Shown one piece after another: positions 1 through 11,612 of a DNA stretch of 64,000 nucleotides (position 1 is the stretch's first letter; the number at the start of each line of letters is the position of its first letter). A program made the translations under genes and the position numbers. Source of the stretch: Gelatoporia subvermispora B (Eukaryota; Basidiomycota; Agaricomycetes; Polyporales; Gelatoporiaceae); the NCBI GenBank assembly GCA_000320605.2, contig KB445791.1:390272-454271 (forward strand), read 5' to 3'. The notes beneath the pieces are model-generated. The model searched no databases and was not told the origin of the DNA. It saw only the letters and a program-made list of their open reading frames with translations.

Positions 1-63
1 GTACGTCCACTTCAATCGACCTGCGCTAGCACTCTAACAGATATGCTGCATGGATTACAATAG

Positions 64-703
64 GTCTCACAAATGGAGATTGAGATTCAGGGCATTCCAC
101 AATCTCTCAAGCCTTCGTATCAGGCCCGCCTCAAGACCGCGAAGTCCGACCTACAGAGATACAAGAAGCTGTCCAAGGACCTACATGCGCAGCTGTCGCG
201 CATGGATCTCCTGGGGCGGAGCAGCCCCGGGCTGGCTGGGTCCGCGTCGGATGACCCGTACGCGGCGTCAAACGACAGGACACGACTGCTTGCAGGGACG
301 GCGCTGCTCGAAGACGGCTCGCGCCGGCTGTTGGACAGCCAGCGCATTGCGCTCGAGACGGAGGAGCAGGGTGCAGACATCCTGCGCAGCTTGCGCGGTC
401 AGAGGGAGCAGATCGTTAATGCACGGGATACGGTGCGTCCTCGGGCCCGATGACAGTGCGATGGTGCTAACGGCTTTGGGTATCTAGCTGCAGCGCGCAG
501 ACACCTCGATAGACCGGGCGTCCGGGACGCTGAAGAAGATGATTAGACGGTACGACGCCCTCCGATGCTCTCGCTCCAGCTTGACCGGGTCTGACAGTTG
601 GGTATAATCCAGAATGTACCAACAGCGAATCGTCACCGCGGCAATAATCGTCGTGCTCATTGTCCTCATTTTGTTTATCCTCTGGGCCAAGCTTTGGCGT
701 TAA
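64..703 (+). CDS. VTI1: Vti1-type Qb-SNARE, 3' part
   Basis: Membrane SNARE for fusion at Golgi, endosome and vacuole. The window opens on a GTACGT splice donor, so bases 1-63 are an intron and the N-terminal exon lies outside. Exons read are 64-432, 488-549 and 613-703, joined in phase. The first exon begins VSQMEIEIQGIPQS and carries the end of the N-terminal three-helix (Habc) domain, including KSDLQRYKKLSKDLHAQL. The SNARE heptads follow, with the zero-layer Gln in LRGQREQI. The protein ends in one C-terminal membrane anchor (IVTAAIIVVLIVLILFILW) and a short polar tail (AKLWR), as in the family. Stop is TAA at 701-703. Identity is secure from the SNARE motif, anchor and order; only the start is missing. 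Confidence 0.93.
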
Positions 704-1241
704 CACCCGATCGCGACATTCTACCTCACTCCCCTGGGCCCTCCCCTGGGTCCGCTCTCTGCTTCTCCCTGCATTTTATGGCGACCGTCATGCTCGTGGA
801 CTTGTTGTGTATGGATGTTATACGTATATATATATCCCCTCTTCTGTGTACTTTGTGCCTTCCCCCAACTTGTTACGACGTTCGGACATTGCTTCGGCCT
901 AATTGTGAGGCCAGAGTGCCCAGACCTGCGTGAACCTGAGTAAGAGATTGCGGACGGTGCTTGCTAGCGATGCGAGCGGGTATGCATGCTGTCAGGGGCG
1001 CGGCTATACAAAACGCGGGGTAAGCGGCAAAATGGATGATCGTGTAAAGTCGCGCTGGTCCGTGCAATCGCTGGGCAATTCATCCTCCCGTGCGGGGCGG
1101 CGCGCTCCCCCGCCCCGCCCCCGTCTGACCACCTCGCAAATTTATACCCTGACTTCTTTCCTTTGCTCGTCATCTGCCTTGAGGATTTCTCAACTTTCCC
1201 CCCGTCGTATCCAGTCAAAGTTCACCGGAAGACGAGACACG
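704..1241. other. Intergenic, VTI1 to SYM1
   Basis: No gene seen. An AT run (tatatatata) near 831 lies about 130 bases past the VTI1 stop and could belong to its 3' end. A C-rich pyrimidine stretch around 1090-1125 and the tract at 1150-1205 sit where the promoter of the next gene would be expected. Confidence 0.5.
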
Positions 1242-2289
1242 ATGGCCAGTTTCTTGCGTGCTTTCAAGTCTGTCTTGGTCTGTGCTGCGTGCGCGCTGGA
1301 TCTGACGATGGACATCAATCTAGTGCTTCGCTGGTGCGCAGGCCGATGGCTACGCAGTGCATCACGTCTGCGGTGCTCTTTGGGACGGGAGACGTCCTCG
1401 CACAGCAGGTTGGCGAGGGCAAAGGCCGCGATCACGACGTGAGAAGGTCCCCTCACCATTAATCTGGCAAACTAACCTATCTGGATATGCATGCAGTTCA
1501 CACGTACAGCTCGTGCTGCGTTCTACGGTGGTGTGTAATTCCCCAAGGAGTGGTACATCCGGACAGCAACTGACTGCAAGTGGTTGCCAGGCGCGCTGTT
1601 CGGCCCTGCCTTGACCAAGTGGCTCCAGCTACTCAACCGGCTCAAGTTCCAGACCAAGACAAAGGCAGTCATGTACAGGGTACGCATACTCTAATTGACT
1701 TGGCCCTCCGTAGTGATATTCATCGCATACTCTGCACGTCGTAATAGGTGTACCTTGATCAACTGGTGTTCACTCCTGGTAGGCACACCCCACCCTGTGG
1801 AGACGTACGTGGTACTGACCCTTAATTATCAAGTCGTTGTCTGCTTCTTCTTTGGCTCCATGACCTTCCTGGAAGGTTACGGATTTTCGGAAGCGCAGAA
1901 GCGCATCAGCCAGGCGAGTACCACTGTGTGCGTCTGGTTACGAGGGTTTCCCTGACCGCTGACCGCCCAACAGTCCTACGTCCCGACGGTACTGCGGAAC
2001 TGGTACGTGTCGCTCGAATTGGACCCTGTTCTACCAGGGCTGATCGGCCCTGCACTACAGGGGAGTCTTCGTGCCCACGCAACTCATCAACTTCAGCGTG
2101 GTGCCCCCGCACCTGCAATTTGTCACCGTCGGAGTTGTGTCTCTTTTCTGGAGTGAGTAGGATCGCCGCTTTCACTCGAATCGCCGCCATTTACCAATTG
2201 CTTGTGTAGACGCATACCTGAGCGCGGTAAATGCGCAAAAGAAGGGCGAGACCGTGCCGGCCATCGCAGACGTCGCGGATGTCGAGTAA
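1242..2289 (+). CDS. SYM1: Mpv17/PMP22-family protein (Sym1-like)
   Basis: Four-helix protein of the Mpv17/PMP22/Sym1 family; the yeast member is in the mitochondrial inner membrane. ATG at 1242 begins MASFLRAF, then an intron (1268-1323) interrupts the Asn codon of NASLVRRPM. Later exons read QCITSAVLFGTGDVLAQQ, FTRTARAAFYGG, ALFGPALTKWLQLLNRL, VYLDQLVFTPVVVCFFFGSM, then SYVPTVLRNW and GVFVPTQLINFSVVPPHL, the family signature, and VTVGVVSLFWNAYLSAV. The tail is ETVPAIADVADVE and TAA ends at 2289. All junctions are in phase with normal GT..AG borders and length fits the family (about 200 residues). The ortholog name is inferred; basidiomycetes have several MPV17 paralogs. Confidence 0.9.
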
Positions 2290-2573
2290 AAGGACTCCCT
2301 ACCGTAACGGCTGACCCAGGGATGATGGATGTTCACACCATATACCAGGATTATTCCACGCACATAGACCGATAGACCGATAGACTGACATACTAACGAC
2401 AATAGACTTCTTGGGTGTTCAAATAGCTACAGAGAAGCGCCCCGAGGAGCAGGTATACTTACTGTTCATACATATGGATAAATTGCCCAGATTCTAGGGT
2501 ATCGCAAGGTAAATTGCCGCAACCCTCGCAACACGGTCGCGCAAGTGACGGGTATATGGCGGAGACGGGCGAC

Positions 2574-4639
2574 TCATGCGCAGATCTCCGACACGTTCTC
2601 CTGCGGGCGCGGCAGATGATCAGAGGCAGGTCTGCGGCGCAGAACGCAGTACTCACCGGCCGTGTCCATGCCCAGCAGTTCAGCGACGTGTACGCGCGGG
2701 CATATCCCACCTCGGCGTACGCAAACATGTACATCCACTTGCGCTTAAACGCCTCCAGGTTCTCCTTCTTGCCCAGCTCGGGGTATTTCTCCTGCAGATG
2801 CACGATCAACTCGCCTTTCCAGTTATTTTCAAGGCGCCTATAGCCATGGATACCCGTCAGCCCCGGTCAGTTGCACATGCGGACTAGCGGAACAGACGCA
2901 CCTCCCCCATTCTCGCAGGGTGCGCGGGTAGTCTGCGGCCACGCCATGTCAGCACACGGGAGCAATCGCGTATGGACAATCAGAACACGCACGGATTCCA
3001 TGGTCCTCGATGCTCTCCAGCACGAACTTGCCAGGGACTGCCTTCTGCATCGCAACCGCGAGTGACGTTGCACTGGGCAAATGCGTGTTCGGCCAATGAT
3101 AATGACGCGCAAAATCATCAGGTCTGCAATCCCAGCATGAGCGTGTCAGACAAATTCGGCAGGGGAAACTCGCAGCCCGCTCGGGGAAACGCACTGGAAA
3201 TCCGTATAGCGGTGCTCCGGCTGGGCAGTGGCGGTGATGACCACCGCCGCGCGGTCCTTCTTCAGCGCCCAGTCGATGGCGCCGAAGTACTCGTGGTAGT
3301 GCTGAGGTCCTACCGCCTGCTCGTGGCTCGCGGTCAGCACCGGAGCTCCGGTAGCGTGGGACCGCGGGACGCACCTCTATCATCTCGCAGCTCACGAGCG
3401 CGTCACAGGTGCCCGCAAGCTCGCGCGGCAGCTCGCGGTAGTCGCAGAGGTGCACGCGGATGCGCTCGCTGAGCCCCTCTGCGGCCGCTCGCCGCTCCGT
3501 CATCGCCTTCTGCTCCGACGAGAGCGTCACGGTGTCCACGGTACACCCCATGCGCGCAGCCTGTGGGTCACAACTATTCAGAATTCGGAGTCGGAGTACG
3601 ATATCAGATAATCTGCGATGCCGCAACGCACCTCAAGGGACATGCCGCCCCAGCCGGAACCAATCTCGAGCAGGTGATCTCCTGGCCTCAGGCGCGCTTT
3701 CTTTAGGATGTGTCGAATCTTACGCAGCTGGGCCGCTTCGAGATCGCCTGGGGTAGGCCCTACCGTCAGGTCCCCGCGCACGCCGTTCTCCTCTTCGCCC
3801 CATATCGCGCACGAGTACATCATCTCCTTGCTCAGGAATCGCTACACGGCGGCGTGTGAGCCCGCGCCTGTGTGCATCAGAACATTCCGCGCACCTCGTA
3901 GAGCTCGTTCGAGACGTCATAGGCCACTTCCTATCGTGCCGGTGCCATTAGTATCCGAAGGGTGCCCGATTGCCCCGTCCGACGCTGCACGCACCACATT
4001 TAGACGGGACATCGACAAAGTCTGTCTGCCGAGACAGTTGATGGCCACGGCCGAGTAGTATGCGAACAGGGTGCCTAACGTGCTCGAGAACTCTGCCAAA
4101 GAGGCGCGGTTGTCGAGCCATAGCTGCAGCGCGGTGCGGGGTCAGCACGGCGGGGCGCGGGGGAACACATGCGTAGGAACGCACGTTGAAAAGACCCTTC
4201 AGGCTCGACACATCGTAGTCGCCTTGCATGTACGCCTCTCCCACTATGTGCGATCAGAGAGCTGCAGGCGGGAAGCTAGAAACGTGCCATCGGCGCGCGA
4301 CTTACAACCGATGTCATAGGACAGGAAGAGACGCGCCCAGACGTCCGGGTTGCGGACCGTCATCACGACAGTCTCCTGGGATGATACAGGCTCCCCGAAG
4401 ACATGCTTGCCTTCATCGTCTTCAACGACCAAGTGTCCCTTGCGGAGCCCTGATTCGAGGATATCAAACGCCCGGGACCGTGCTGCATCATATTCCGAAC
4501 GTCCGTGAGCAAATTATTGTTGATATCGAAAGTGGGTCTCACCATAAGACACTAGTGATGCTCGAAATCGCGACGGGAGCGATGCGAACAGGCTGAATCC
4601 GACGGTGTAGGAGTGCATCGATGAGGCGCTGGTCTGCAT
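2574..4639 (-). CDS. Cyclopropane-fatty-acyl-phospholipid synthase
   Basis: SAM-dependent enzyme that adds a methylene bridge to unsaturated acyl chains of membrane phospholipids. Read on the minus strand in about ten exons: MQTSASSMHSYTVG.., SYARSRAFDILESGLRKGH, LVVEDDEGKHVFGEP, GLGEAYMQGDYDVSSLKGLF, AYDVSNELYE, FLSKEMMYSCAIWGEEENG. The SAM-binding motif is LLEIGSGWGGMS. Then come VDTVTLSSEQ, CEMIE, HYHEYFGAIDWALKKDR, FVLESIEDHGIHYPRTLREW, KRKWMYMFAYAEVGYARAY and finally RPENVSEICA with TGA at 2574-2576. Family landmarks occur in the right order and the splices keep frame, so the gene looks intact. It is convergent with the Mpv17 gene 285 bases away. A second in-frame ATG lies seven codons inside. 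Confidence 0.88.
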
Positions 4640-6243
4640 GAGTACTTGTCGCTTGGGGCTTCTAAGCGACTCGTGTCTCCGATAAATACGGGTCCAGGTC
4701 TGGCGTGACCACGACGCGTTATAAACTCGCAGGGGGCATAACGATCAATTTAGAAGCATACCAAGGCGTTCCGACATACGCTGATTGTATCTCCGAACTC
4801 AGAATTTCCATTGGACATCCTGGCAGAAAACCCCGGACATAAGCGGGACGGAGCATCCCACTGCGCCCGCCGGGCATGCGCGCTGACATAACGCTAAGTC
4901 GAATTCGGGTGAACTGTGCAGCCTCTTGAGGGCGATCCGAGGAGCAGGGCCCGTGGTGTCAGCGGCCGCGCCAGTGGAGGCCAGTGGGCTCGGGGGACGT
5001 TTGGACCCTTGGGAGCCCCGCAGCGCCATGCGCGCCCAGATCAGTCATTCTGGTGTCCAAGAGCACCAGAGAGCGCAGATGGAGGCGGAGTCGAGGGGCA
5101 TCATAGTTCACAGTCGGTCACTGTGCACCAGGAAGCATCGCCCATCATCACAGACAGGGGCATCGGAATAGCATCTTGCACAGCTGTACCAAGTTCGATG
5201 GGTCCGCGCAAAACATGTCTGCGAAATTGTGGCTGGATGAGGAATTGGCCACAATGTCATCACGCTCTGCCTTATGCGGAAAGCTGGGCCGAGGGCGCAA
5301 CTTACTACTCCCGTTGCCAGAACCTGATCCCAGTTGTGATGAAAAGCGCGAGAGACCTCGTGCACACGTATGTTTTTTATTCATCGAAGCACGCTCTGCG
5401 CGTCGCTAGCCTACCAACAACATCATCATCATCAGAACAATGCGACTTCTGTTGTCGGCATCATGTACTATCGCGGGTAAATGATATGGTATCATCGTAA
5501 TGTGCGGACCTGAATTTGCAGAGAAGACTCGCAGATCCGGATACCACGAACGGGGTGAGCACGGCTTTCTCATGGGCGTCAGATTAGACAAGGTCGCAAA
5601 CCTTCGCTCATGATCATGCTTCCTCCGGCACGCGGACTCAGGCAGTCAATGGGAACCTCGGCAAAACAGTTCTGCTCCAACGTCATTTGCTCGATGCACT
5701 GAGCCCATTGCTACGTTGAATCTAGCTGGACCATGTGCAGATGGCCATATCTCCCGGATGCGTAAATGCTGCTTTGGAGTCAGCTGCGCGCTTGTCAATT
5801 CCCTTTCGCCGCCGCAGGAATGATACGAACCACGACAAGTACTTATGACGCTCAGATCCTGATGTTTGCAGTGCACTCTCTCCCGTACATCTCTCGACTG
5901 GCAACTGTACCAAGCGCGCTGCAGATCATACACACGCACCGCGTTTCTCTATCCCGGTGTACACTGCACCGGCAGTGACTACAGCGGGTTCACGTCATTG
6001 CATTCTAGTCAGGCCGAGTCAAACCCCGTGAAAGCGGGTAGAGCGCGACCCGAGGATCGATAGTTTCCGACGCAGCCTTGACGCAGCCACGGAAAATCTA
6101 GATAACTGTCGCCTAACCGAGGAGCCTAAGACTTCGCTGACTTATCGTCTCTGGCACGCGGGTTTCTTCTTCCTTAACCCTTACACGCATCACACTCGCC
6201 TCTCTCTTTCTTGCCCTCCGTCGTCCCTGCCATCCGACCGAGG
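4640..6243. other. Long intergenic stretch, no secure gene
   Basis: No recognisable protein. The best minus-strand reading, 5384 down to about 5170, starts at an ATG and gives a Ser-rich then acidic stretch (AERDDIVANSSSSHNFADMF) with no family match known to me. A GC-rich patch at 4925-5040 has open frames on both strands, which fits composition rather than coding. A short CAT repeat lies near 5420. The last 130 bases before the P450, pyrimidine rich at 6160-6235, probably hold its promoter and leader. Confidence 0.4.
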
Positions 6244-8335
6244 ATGACGTACCTGGATCTCGTATTGATCGTTGTCGCGGCACTTGCGTTGTGGCGCGTG
6301 CTTGGCGGCCGCCATCAGCGTCTACCGCCTGGGCCCAGCGGCCGACCGCTTTTGGGGCATCTCGGACTCATACCCAAGGTCCAGCCCTGGCTGTGGTTCA
6401 CTGAGCTTGCCAGGAAACATGGTGAGTTGGACAGTATGCTTGTTTGACATTTGTCAGAATTTTAAAAAAAACAGGCGAAATCTACACGCTGCGGATTCTG
6501 GGGAGACCCGTCATCGTGCTGAACTCCTTCAGCGCGATCGATGATATATTTATCAAACGTTCAAACAAGTATTCTAACAAACCGAGACGCTTGATGGGCG
6601 AACTGTGAGGCTAATCTCGAATATTGCATTTATATTCCATCCTCACCTGTCCTCGCAGCGCAGGCTTGACCGGAAGTATGTCCTTCATGGACCCCGGCGC
6701 GCTTCTGCGTAATGCACGCAAGCAGTTCGCGCTTGAGCTGAACTCACGCGGACTCCAACGATACTATTCAACGATGGACTTTGCATCACGACTTCTCGTC
6801 CAGGACCTCGCTTCGGACCTTGGTTGTCTAAAGCTTGAAGACCACGTCAACCGGTACGACCTTGCGATATTTCCGCCAATGCTCGACGATTAATGAGATG
6901 ACTCAGTGCGGTCGGCGTTGTTTCTACGCGAATATCATTTGGGCACGGCGTGGTTGACCCTGCGGACCCCGTCATGTCTCAGGCTCGGGAGCTCGCCGAC
7001 TTTGCTTCGAATGTTCTTGGAGGAACATATATTGTACTTGACTTGCTTCCTTTTCGTGAGCGACGTGATACCTGCGCAGTTGATGGAATGCTAAGATGGT
7101 TAATTAGTGCCTTCGTTACCCCGTTGGGTTCCCGGAATGGACCTAGTGAAGCTCGGAGAAAAGTGGAAAGTACGGCTACTTAATCTTGCCGACAAAACAG
7201 CTAGAGTAGTGCAGAAAGACTTGGTATGTAATACCTCTGCGCTTAATTTCATCCCATCGATTGCTAACATCTCGAAGATGGCGGGGTCAGCGCCTACTTC
7301 ATTCATGAGCAATGTCTACTCTAGAATGGATGCGAACATGGAGCCCCACGAAGAACACAACGCGAGGATGATCGCGGTAACAATGTTTGCTGGTGGAATG
7401 CTCCCGGTTCGTAAGACCCTATATATTCCATAAAGTCGTCACTGAATGCTTGTATAGCTGCAATCTGCGATCCTAACGTTCCTGCATGCGATGGCGCTTA
7501 ACCCTCAGTCACAAAGACGAGCACAAGGGGAACTAGACAGCGTCTTGGGTGGAAAGCGTTTGCCAACAATGGACGATCGTCCCGCGCTGCCGTACCTCAC
7601 GGCGGTACTCTCGGAGACCCTCAGATGGGTTCCCGTTGGCCCGCTCAGTGAGCATTCAGCATAGTTATGTCTTGTGTCTAGTCTGATGACCATCCCGTAG
7701 TCTCCAGGAAAGCACTAGAAGATGATGAGTGGAATGGCTATTTCATTCCGAAGGGCACAACACTTGTTGCCAACAACTGGTGCGCTCTCATAGTGTCCAT
7801 CGCTGCCTCTTCCGCTCAACCATATATAATCGTCTAGGGCCGTATCCCGAGATCCGAATGTTTACCCAGATCCAGAAAGGTGGATGCCAGAACGCTATTT
7901 GGACAAGTCCGAAGACATCGTGAACCCGTGGGATTACGCATTTGGCTATGGGCGGCGGTACGTACTCATACTCGCGCCACCTTGGCATGCCACCTTCCTA
8001 ACTGAGTCTGATGTACGGAACCGCAGGAAGTGCCCAGGCCTGCCGATGACAGACGCCGTTCTATTTCAGCTCTTCGCTACACTGCTTGCAGTGTTTGAGT
8101 TCGAGCCATCCGGCCAAGTAGAACAACAGACGCTGCAGACAAAAGGCGCCGCGCTTTGGTAAGTTCACCATTGGTTTCGGATGGGAAACTCTCTTGACCA
8201 TAAATGTGCAGCCGAATCGATCGTGCCGACTGCGTGGCCAGGATTCGCATGCCTCAATTAGTTCAACTCTGTCAGGAGTCCGGCGAGATGAACGCTGTAC
8301 AATCGTTGTTACCGGATAGTGCAGCCGGATTGTGA
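6244..8335 (+). CDS. Cytochrome P450 with atypical I-helix
   Basis: Haem monooxygenase anchored in the ER. ATG at 6244 begins MTYLDLVLIVVAALALWRVL, a membrane anchor, followed by the proline hinge RLPPGPSGRPLLGHL. Later exons give SMSFMDPGALLRNARKQFAL, VVDPADPVMSQARELADFAS, LPSLPRWVPGMDLVKLGEKW and MIAVTMFAGGMLP. After the next intron comes LQSAILTFLHAMALNP. ExxR is in LSETLRW. The haem loop is split by an intron as FGYGRR then KCPGLPM, which satisfies FxxGxRxCxG. The last exon, read as RIDRADCVARIRMPQL.., stops at 8333-8335 and is the least certain part. The I-helix reads GGMLPLQSA where relatives have GGADTTVSA, so the acid-Thr pair is absent. I cannot assign the CYP family. Confidence 0.85.
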
Positions 8336-9619
8336 CAATGAGGTGTAGATGTAGTACGTTTCCTTATTCATGTATCTCGAGCAATGTACACAAAAGCAGA
8401 ATCCGCATCTACATCGCAATTGGAGACGGTAGATGCTCATCTTGAAGACTAGTCAATCGGCGATATTCTAATGATACCTTGCACCACGTACTGGCTGGGC
8501 TACGATCCCCTATTGCTCCTGTCAATGCTAAGCAGTATCGTGCCCGTTATCGGATCTTGGCAAGCATATGTACAAAGTTCTGCGTCGAGTTGACTTTGAC
8601 TCCCTGAAAAATTGCCCCCGATGGCCGGGTTGGGTACGTAAGCATCATATGTCTGTTCGAATCATGCTCGAATCAATAAAGTTCTGTCTTGCTTCTGACC
8701 AGCTATGCCGTACTCCTACACAACGAGATGGGACACAAAAAGCTCTAGGATATCGACTGTTACGGGTCACGCCCACACGAGTGTTGTCTCAACAAATACG
8801 TCGATTCCAGAGTCAATCCGATGCGTGAAACATCCAACGATACAGCGTAAGCGCAACATCTTCAGAATACCTGACAAGGCAAGCGAGTAGGTATCGCGAG
8901 CTCGCTCCGCTTGCGCGTTGCTTGGCAGATGCGCTAGATGGTAGCTGTGCGCCGCGCAGACGTGCACAATACTTGGGGTGGGCTTACTGAAAATAGTATT
9001 TGCACGACATGACGGATTCTCAAGGCGCTATGAGAGTCACCATGATCGTCTCTGCCGCCGCCTATTTTCGCACTCCCTGGGATCCGTGGCCCCCGATATC
9101 GTCTTCTCGCTCCCTGTCCAGTAAAAATGCACCCCGGGACCCCAAGTCAGCCACTTCGATCTTTCGAAGTAACCTGCCAAACTCTCTTGATTTGATGTAA
9201 TAACCATCGAAAGACTTGACCACCATAGATACGTCTGGCTTCAACGATGAGCATAACCCGCACTGTATGGCTACTTTGCGAAGTTCCTCTACCAGCTTTG
9301 GGGAGGTATGTGAATCTGCAGTTACCACACAAAGATGCAATCTTACATTAGACCTTGCTGATACTTCTGCTGTGATCTTCGAGGATCCCACTATTGAAAT
9401 GTCTTCGCGCGCCGTAGTCTGTGGCGCATCATCATATCCCGACAAATTCGTATCTGTTTCTGCCAGTGATCTCTTTGCTGATTGTTGCTCTGACGCTGTG
9501 GCAAGTCATGAAAGTTGACATGATATGCTGTCCTCAACCAGTGAATGCTATATATAACTGGATTGTATTTGGCCCGGGCACACACTGTGTTCTCACTCTC
9601 GACTTGTGCCTTTGTAAAC
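8336..9619. other. Intergenic, one weak open frame
   Basis: No recognised gene. Minus strand 9445-9062 is open for 127 codons (includes LVEELRKVAIQCGLC and KSREFGRLLRKIEV) and looks protein-like in composition. It has no ATG at its 5' end (TTG is the first possible start) and no known domain, so it could be one exon of an unresolved minus-strand gene or chance. TATAA-like sequences around 9550 precede the next gene. Confidence 0.35.
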
Positions 9620-11612
9620 ATGTCACTCCCTGATTCCGCCATACACTCGCTCGTTGAGCCAAATTGCGGCGCACTGCTCCTCGGAACGGGCCTCAGCTCT
9701 GTGTATGTCCGTAGTTGATTCTTCTATTGTAAAGCTAGACTTGACTTGCGACCCTGTTTGGCAGGCTTTTTGGGGTCACTCTTTTACAAACATACCAGTA
9801 CTACGATCAGTACTGGGATGATCCAACCTATATGAAATTCTTTGTAAGTCTGCTGCTTCATTGTGCATTATATTGGTGAATCCAACTGATTCCGATAATG
9901 GAACAGGTGGCGATCATTGCGTATAGATTTTGTTTACATTTTATCCACGGTTCTCGAGCATTTATTGGTACTGCAGGATCTTTGACGCGGCGGACCTCAT
10001 ATTGGTATTTGCTACAGTCTGGCATTACCTCATATCAAATTACGGAAATGTGTCTTCTATTGCCATTATACCAGTGTATGTTATTGATTGATCGGGCTTT
10101 ATGTTTACTGAGCAACGAGAATCTGCACAGGCAACTCGGTGTAAGTGAAAGCATTTCGAGATCATCCCCACTCGATGAGACTAACAACCTCAGTGGGAAG
10201 TAGGGATGACTGTGAGTCATGCATGTTCCGCAAGCCACTTATACTATATGACTGGAGATGATGCCACTGTAGATTTCCGTTGCATTTCTCGCTCATGGGT
10301 AGGGCTCCGATCGCCATTTAGGTTAATACACTGACGGCCTTATTTAGCTTCTTCGCAATGCGTGTATGGCTAAGTAAGTGACATACTGGCTCTCGTAAAG
10401 GTGGGCACCTGGTGACATTGAGGATTTTAGCGGGCGGTCGAAGAATTTTGATTCCATTTGCGATTGTACGTTCACTTAGCCCACCACATAGATGTTATGT
10501 GACTCGGTCCTTTAGATTGTGCTTTCCATCGGAGAGTTTGGTAAGGAAGACCGCAACATCATTTATCCACTGCAAAACTAAAGTTATCCGCCATGCAGTG
10601 ATTGGGACTTGTTAGTATCTGTTTCTGATCATAGGCCGGTGCTTATACTTAGGCGCTGAGCAGACTACAATGCAAAAGCGTACGTGTTCACTCGGAAACA
10701 CCGTGCATGACCTGATGTCTGTCCAGACAAGAGGCGGGACTTGCTTCCGCGCTTCCAAGACTAGCAGTATGTCCCAATACTATAAACCGACGGTACACTG
10801 AAGCGGGTTCCCGCAAAGTGGGCTGCAGTAGCGACACATGCATGCAATATTGCAGCGGACTTCTTGATTACGATCACTCTGTGCCACTATCTGCACAGAA
10901 GCCGATCAGGTTTCAAACGGTATGAGTTCCGGACAAGAATGATGCAGGACACGGACTCCTGACAATGTCTCTTCAGAACGGACAAACTGATCAATGTGCT
11001 GACCATCTACATTGTTAACACAGGGCTCCTGAACACGTAAGACATTGTGATACTCTCTATATCATAATTCATGACTTGTTGCTTGCATGCGTAGTATTTG
11101 TGCAGCGGCCGTTATTACATTGGTGCGTTCTGATACCTCCAAGGCCGTGGAGGTTACAACACATCACTAACTCGTGTCACAGGTCATTGTCCTCAATAAG
11201 ACTCTGTGGTATGCAGTACCGGGCTTCTTGGTCAGTAAATGTATGACCTTTCCCATATGTAAGTATCCACGTCAACTCACTGATATCCACATAGTCTACG
11301 TCAACTCCGTACTTGCAACGTGCGTAATGTTCAGTTTTCCATGATCTACGGGGTCATTCTCACGATATCTGACTCGATAGATTGAACGCTCGTGAGAAGT
11401 TGCGAAGGATGCCCGGCGGATCTATGCCTGATTCAGTACAGGTCGAGCTCCGTGAGGTCCGTGTGCGCGGCTTGCAGCGAGATAGTAATGTACGTCAACA
11501 TGCTCGCTATAGTTGCACTAAAGCATAACGATATGGACGAATCAGGCTATCCGTAAAACTCACTGTTTGAGGGATATCGATCAGGAGTTGCTCACGGATG
11601 TTAAGGTCCATG
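9620..11612 (+). CDS. DUF6534 multi-pass membrane protein
   Basis: Member of the large basidiomycete DUF6534 family of seven-helix membrane proteins; function unknown. ATG at 9620 begins MSLPDSAIHSLVEPNCGALL, then LFGVTLLQTYQYYDQYWDDP, the family hallmark. A 56-base intron precedes IFDAADLILVFATVWHYLIS and NYGNVSSIAIIP. Short exons follow: FFAMRVWL, GGRRILIPFAIV, IVLSIGEF, then AADFLITITLCHYLHRSRSG, TDKLINVLTIYIVNTGLL, VIVLNKTLWYAVPGFLVSK, VYVNSVLATLNAREKLRRMP and SVQVELREVRVRGLQRDSN. These match the family in order. A further exon, AIRKTHCLRDIDQELL..VHE, ends at about 11612; the stop beyond it is not resolved. The small middle exons (10.2-10.7 kb) are approximate. Confidence 0.72.

Noticed and set aside
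4916..5500. Open plus-strand frame of 194 codons
   Set aside because: Composition is Arg/Gly/Pro rich as expected from GC-rich noncoding DNA, opposing frames are also open, and no domain is seen.
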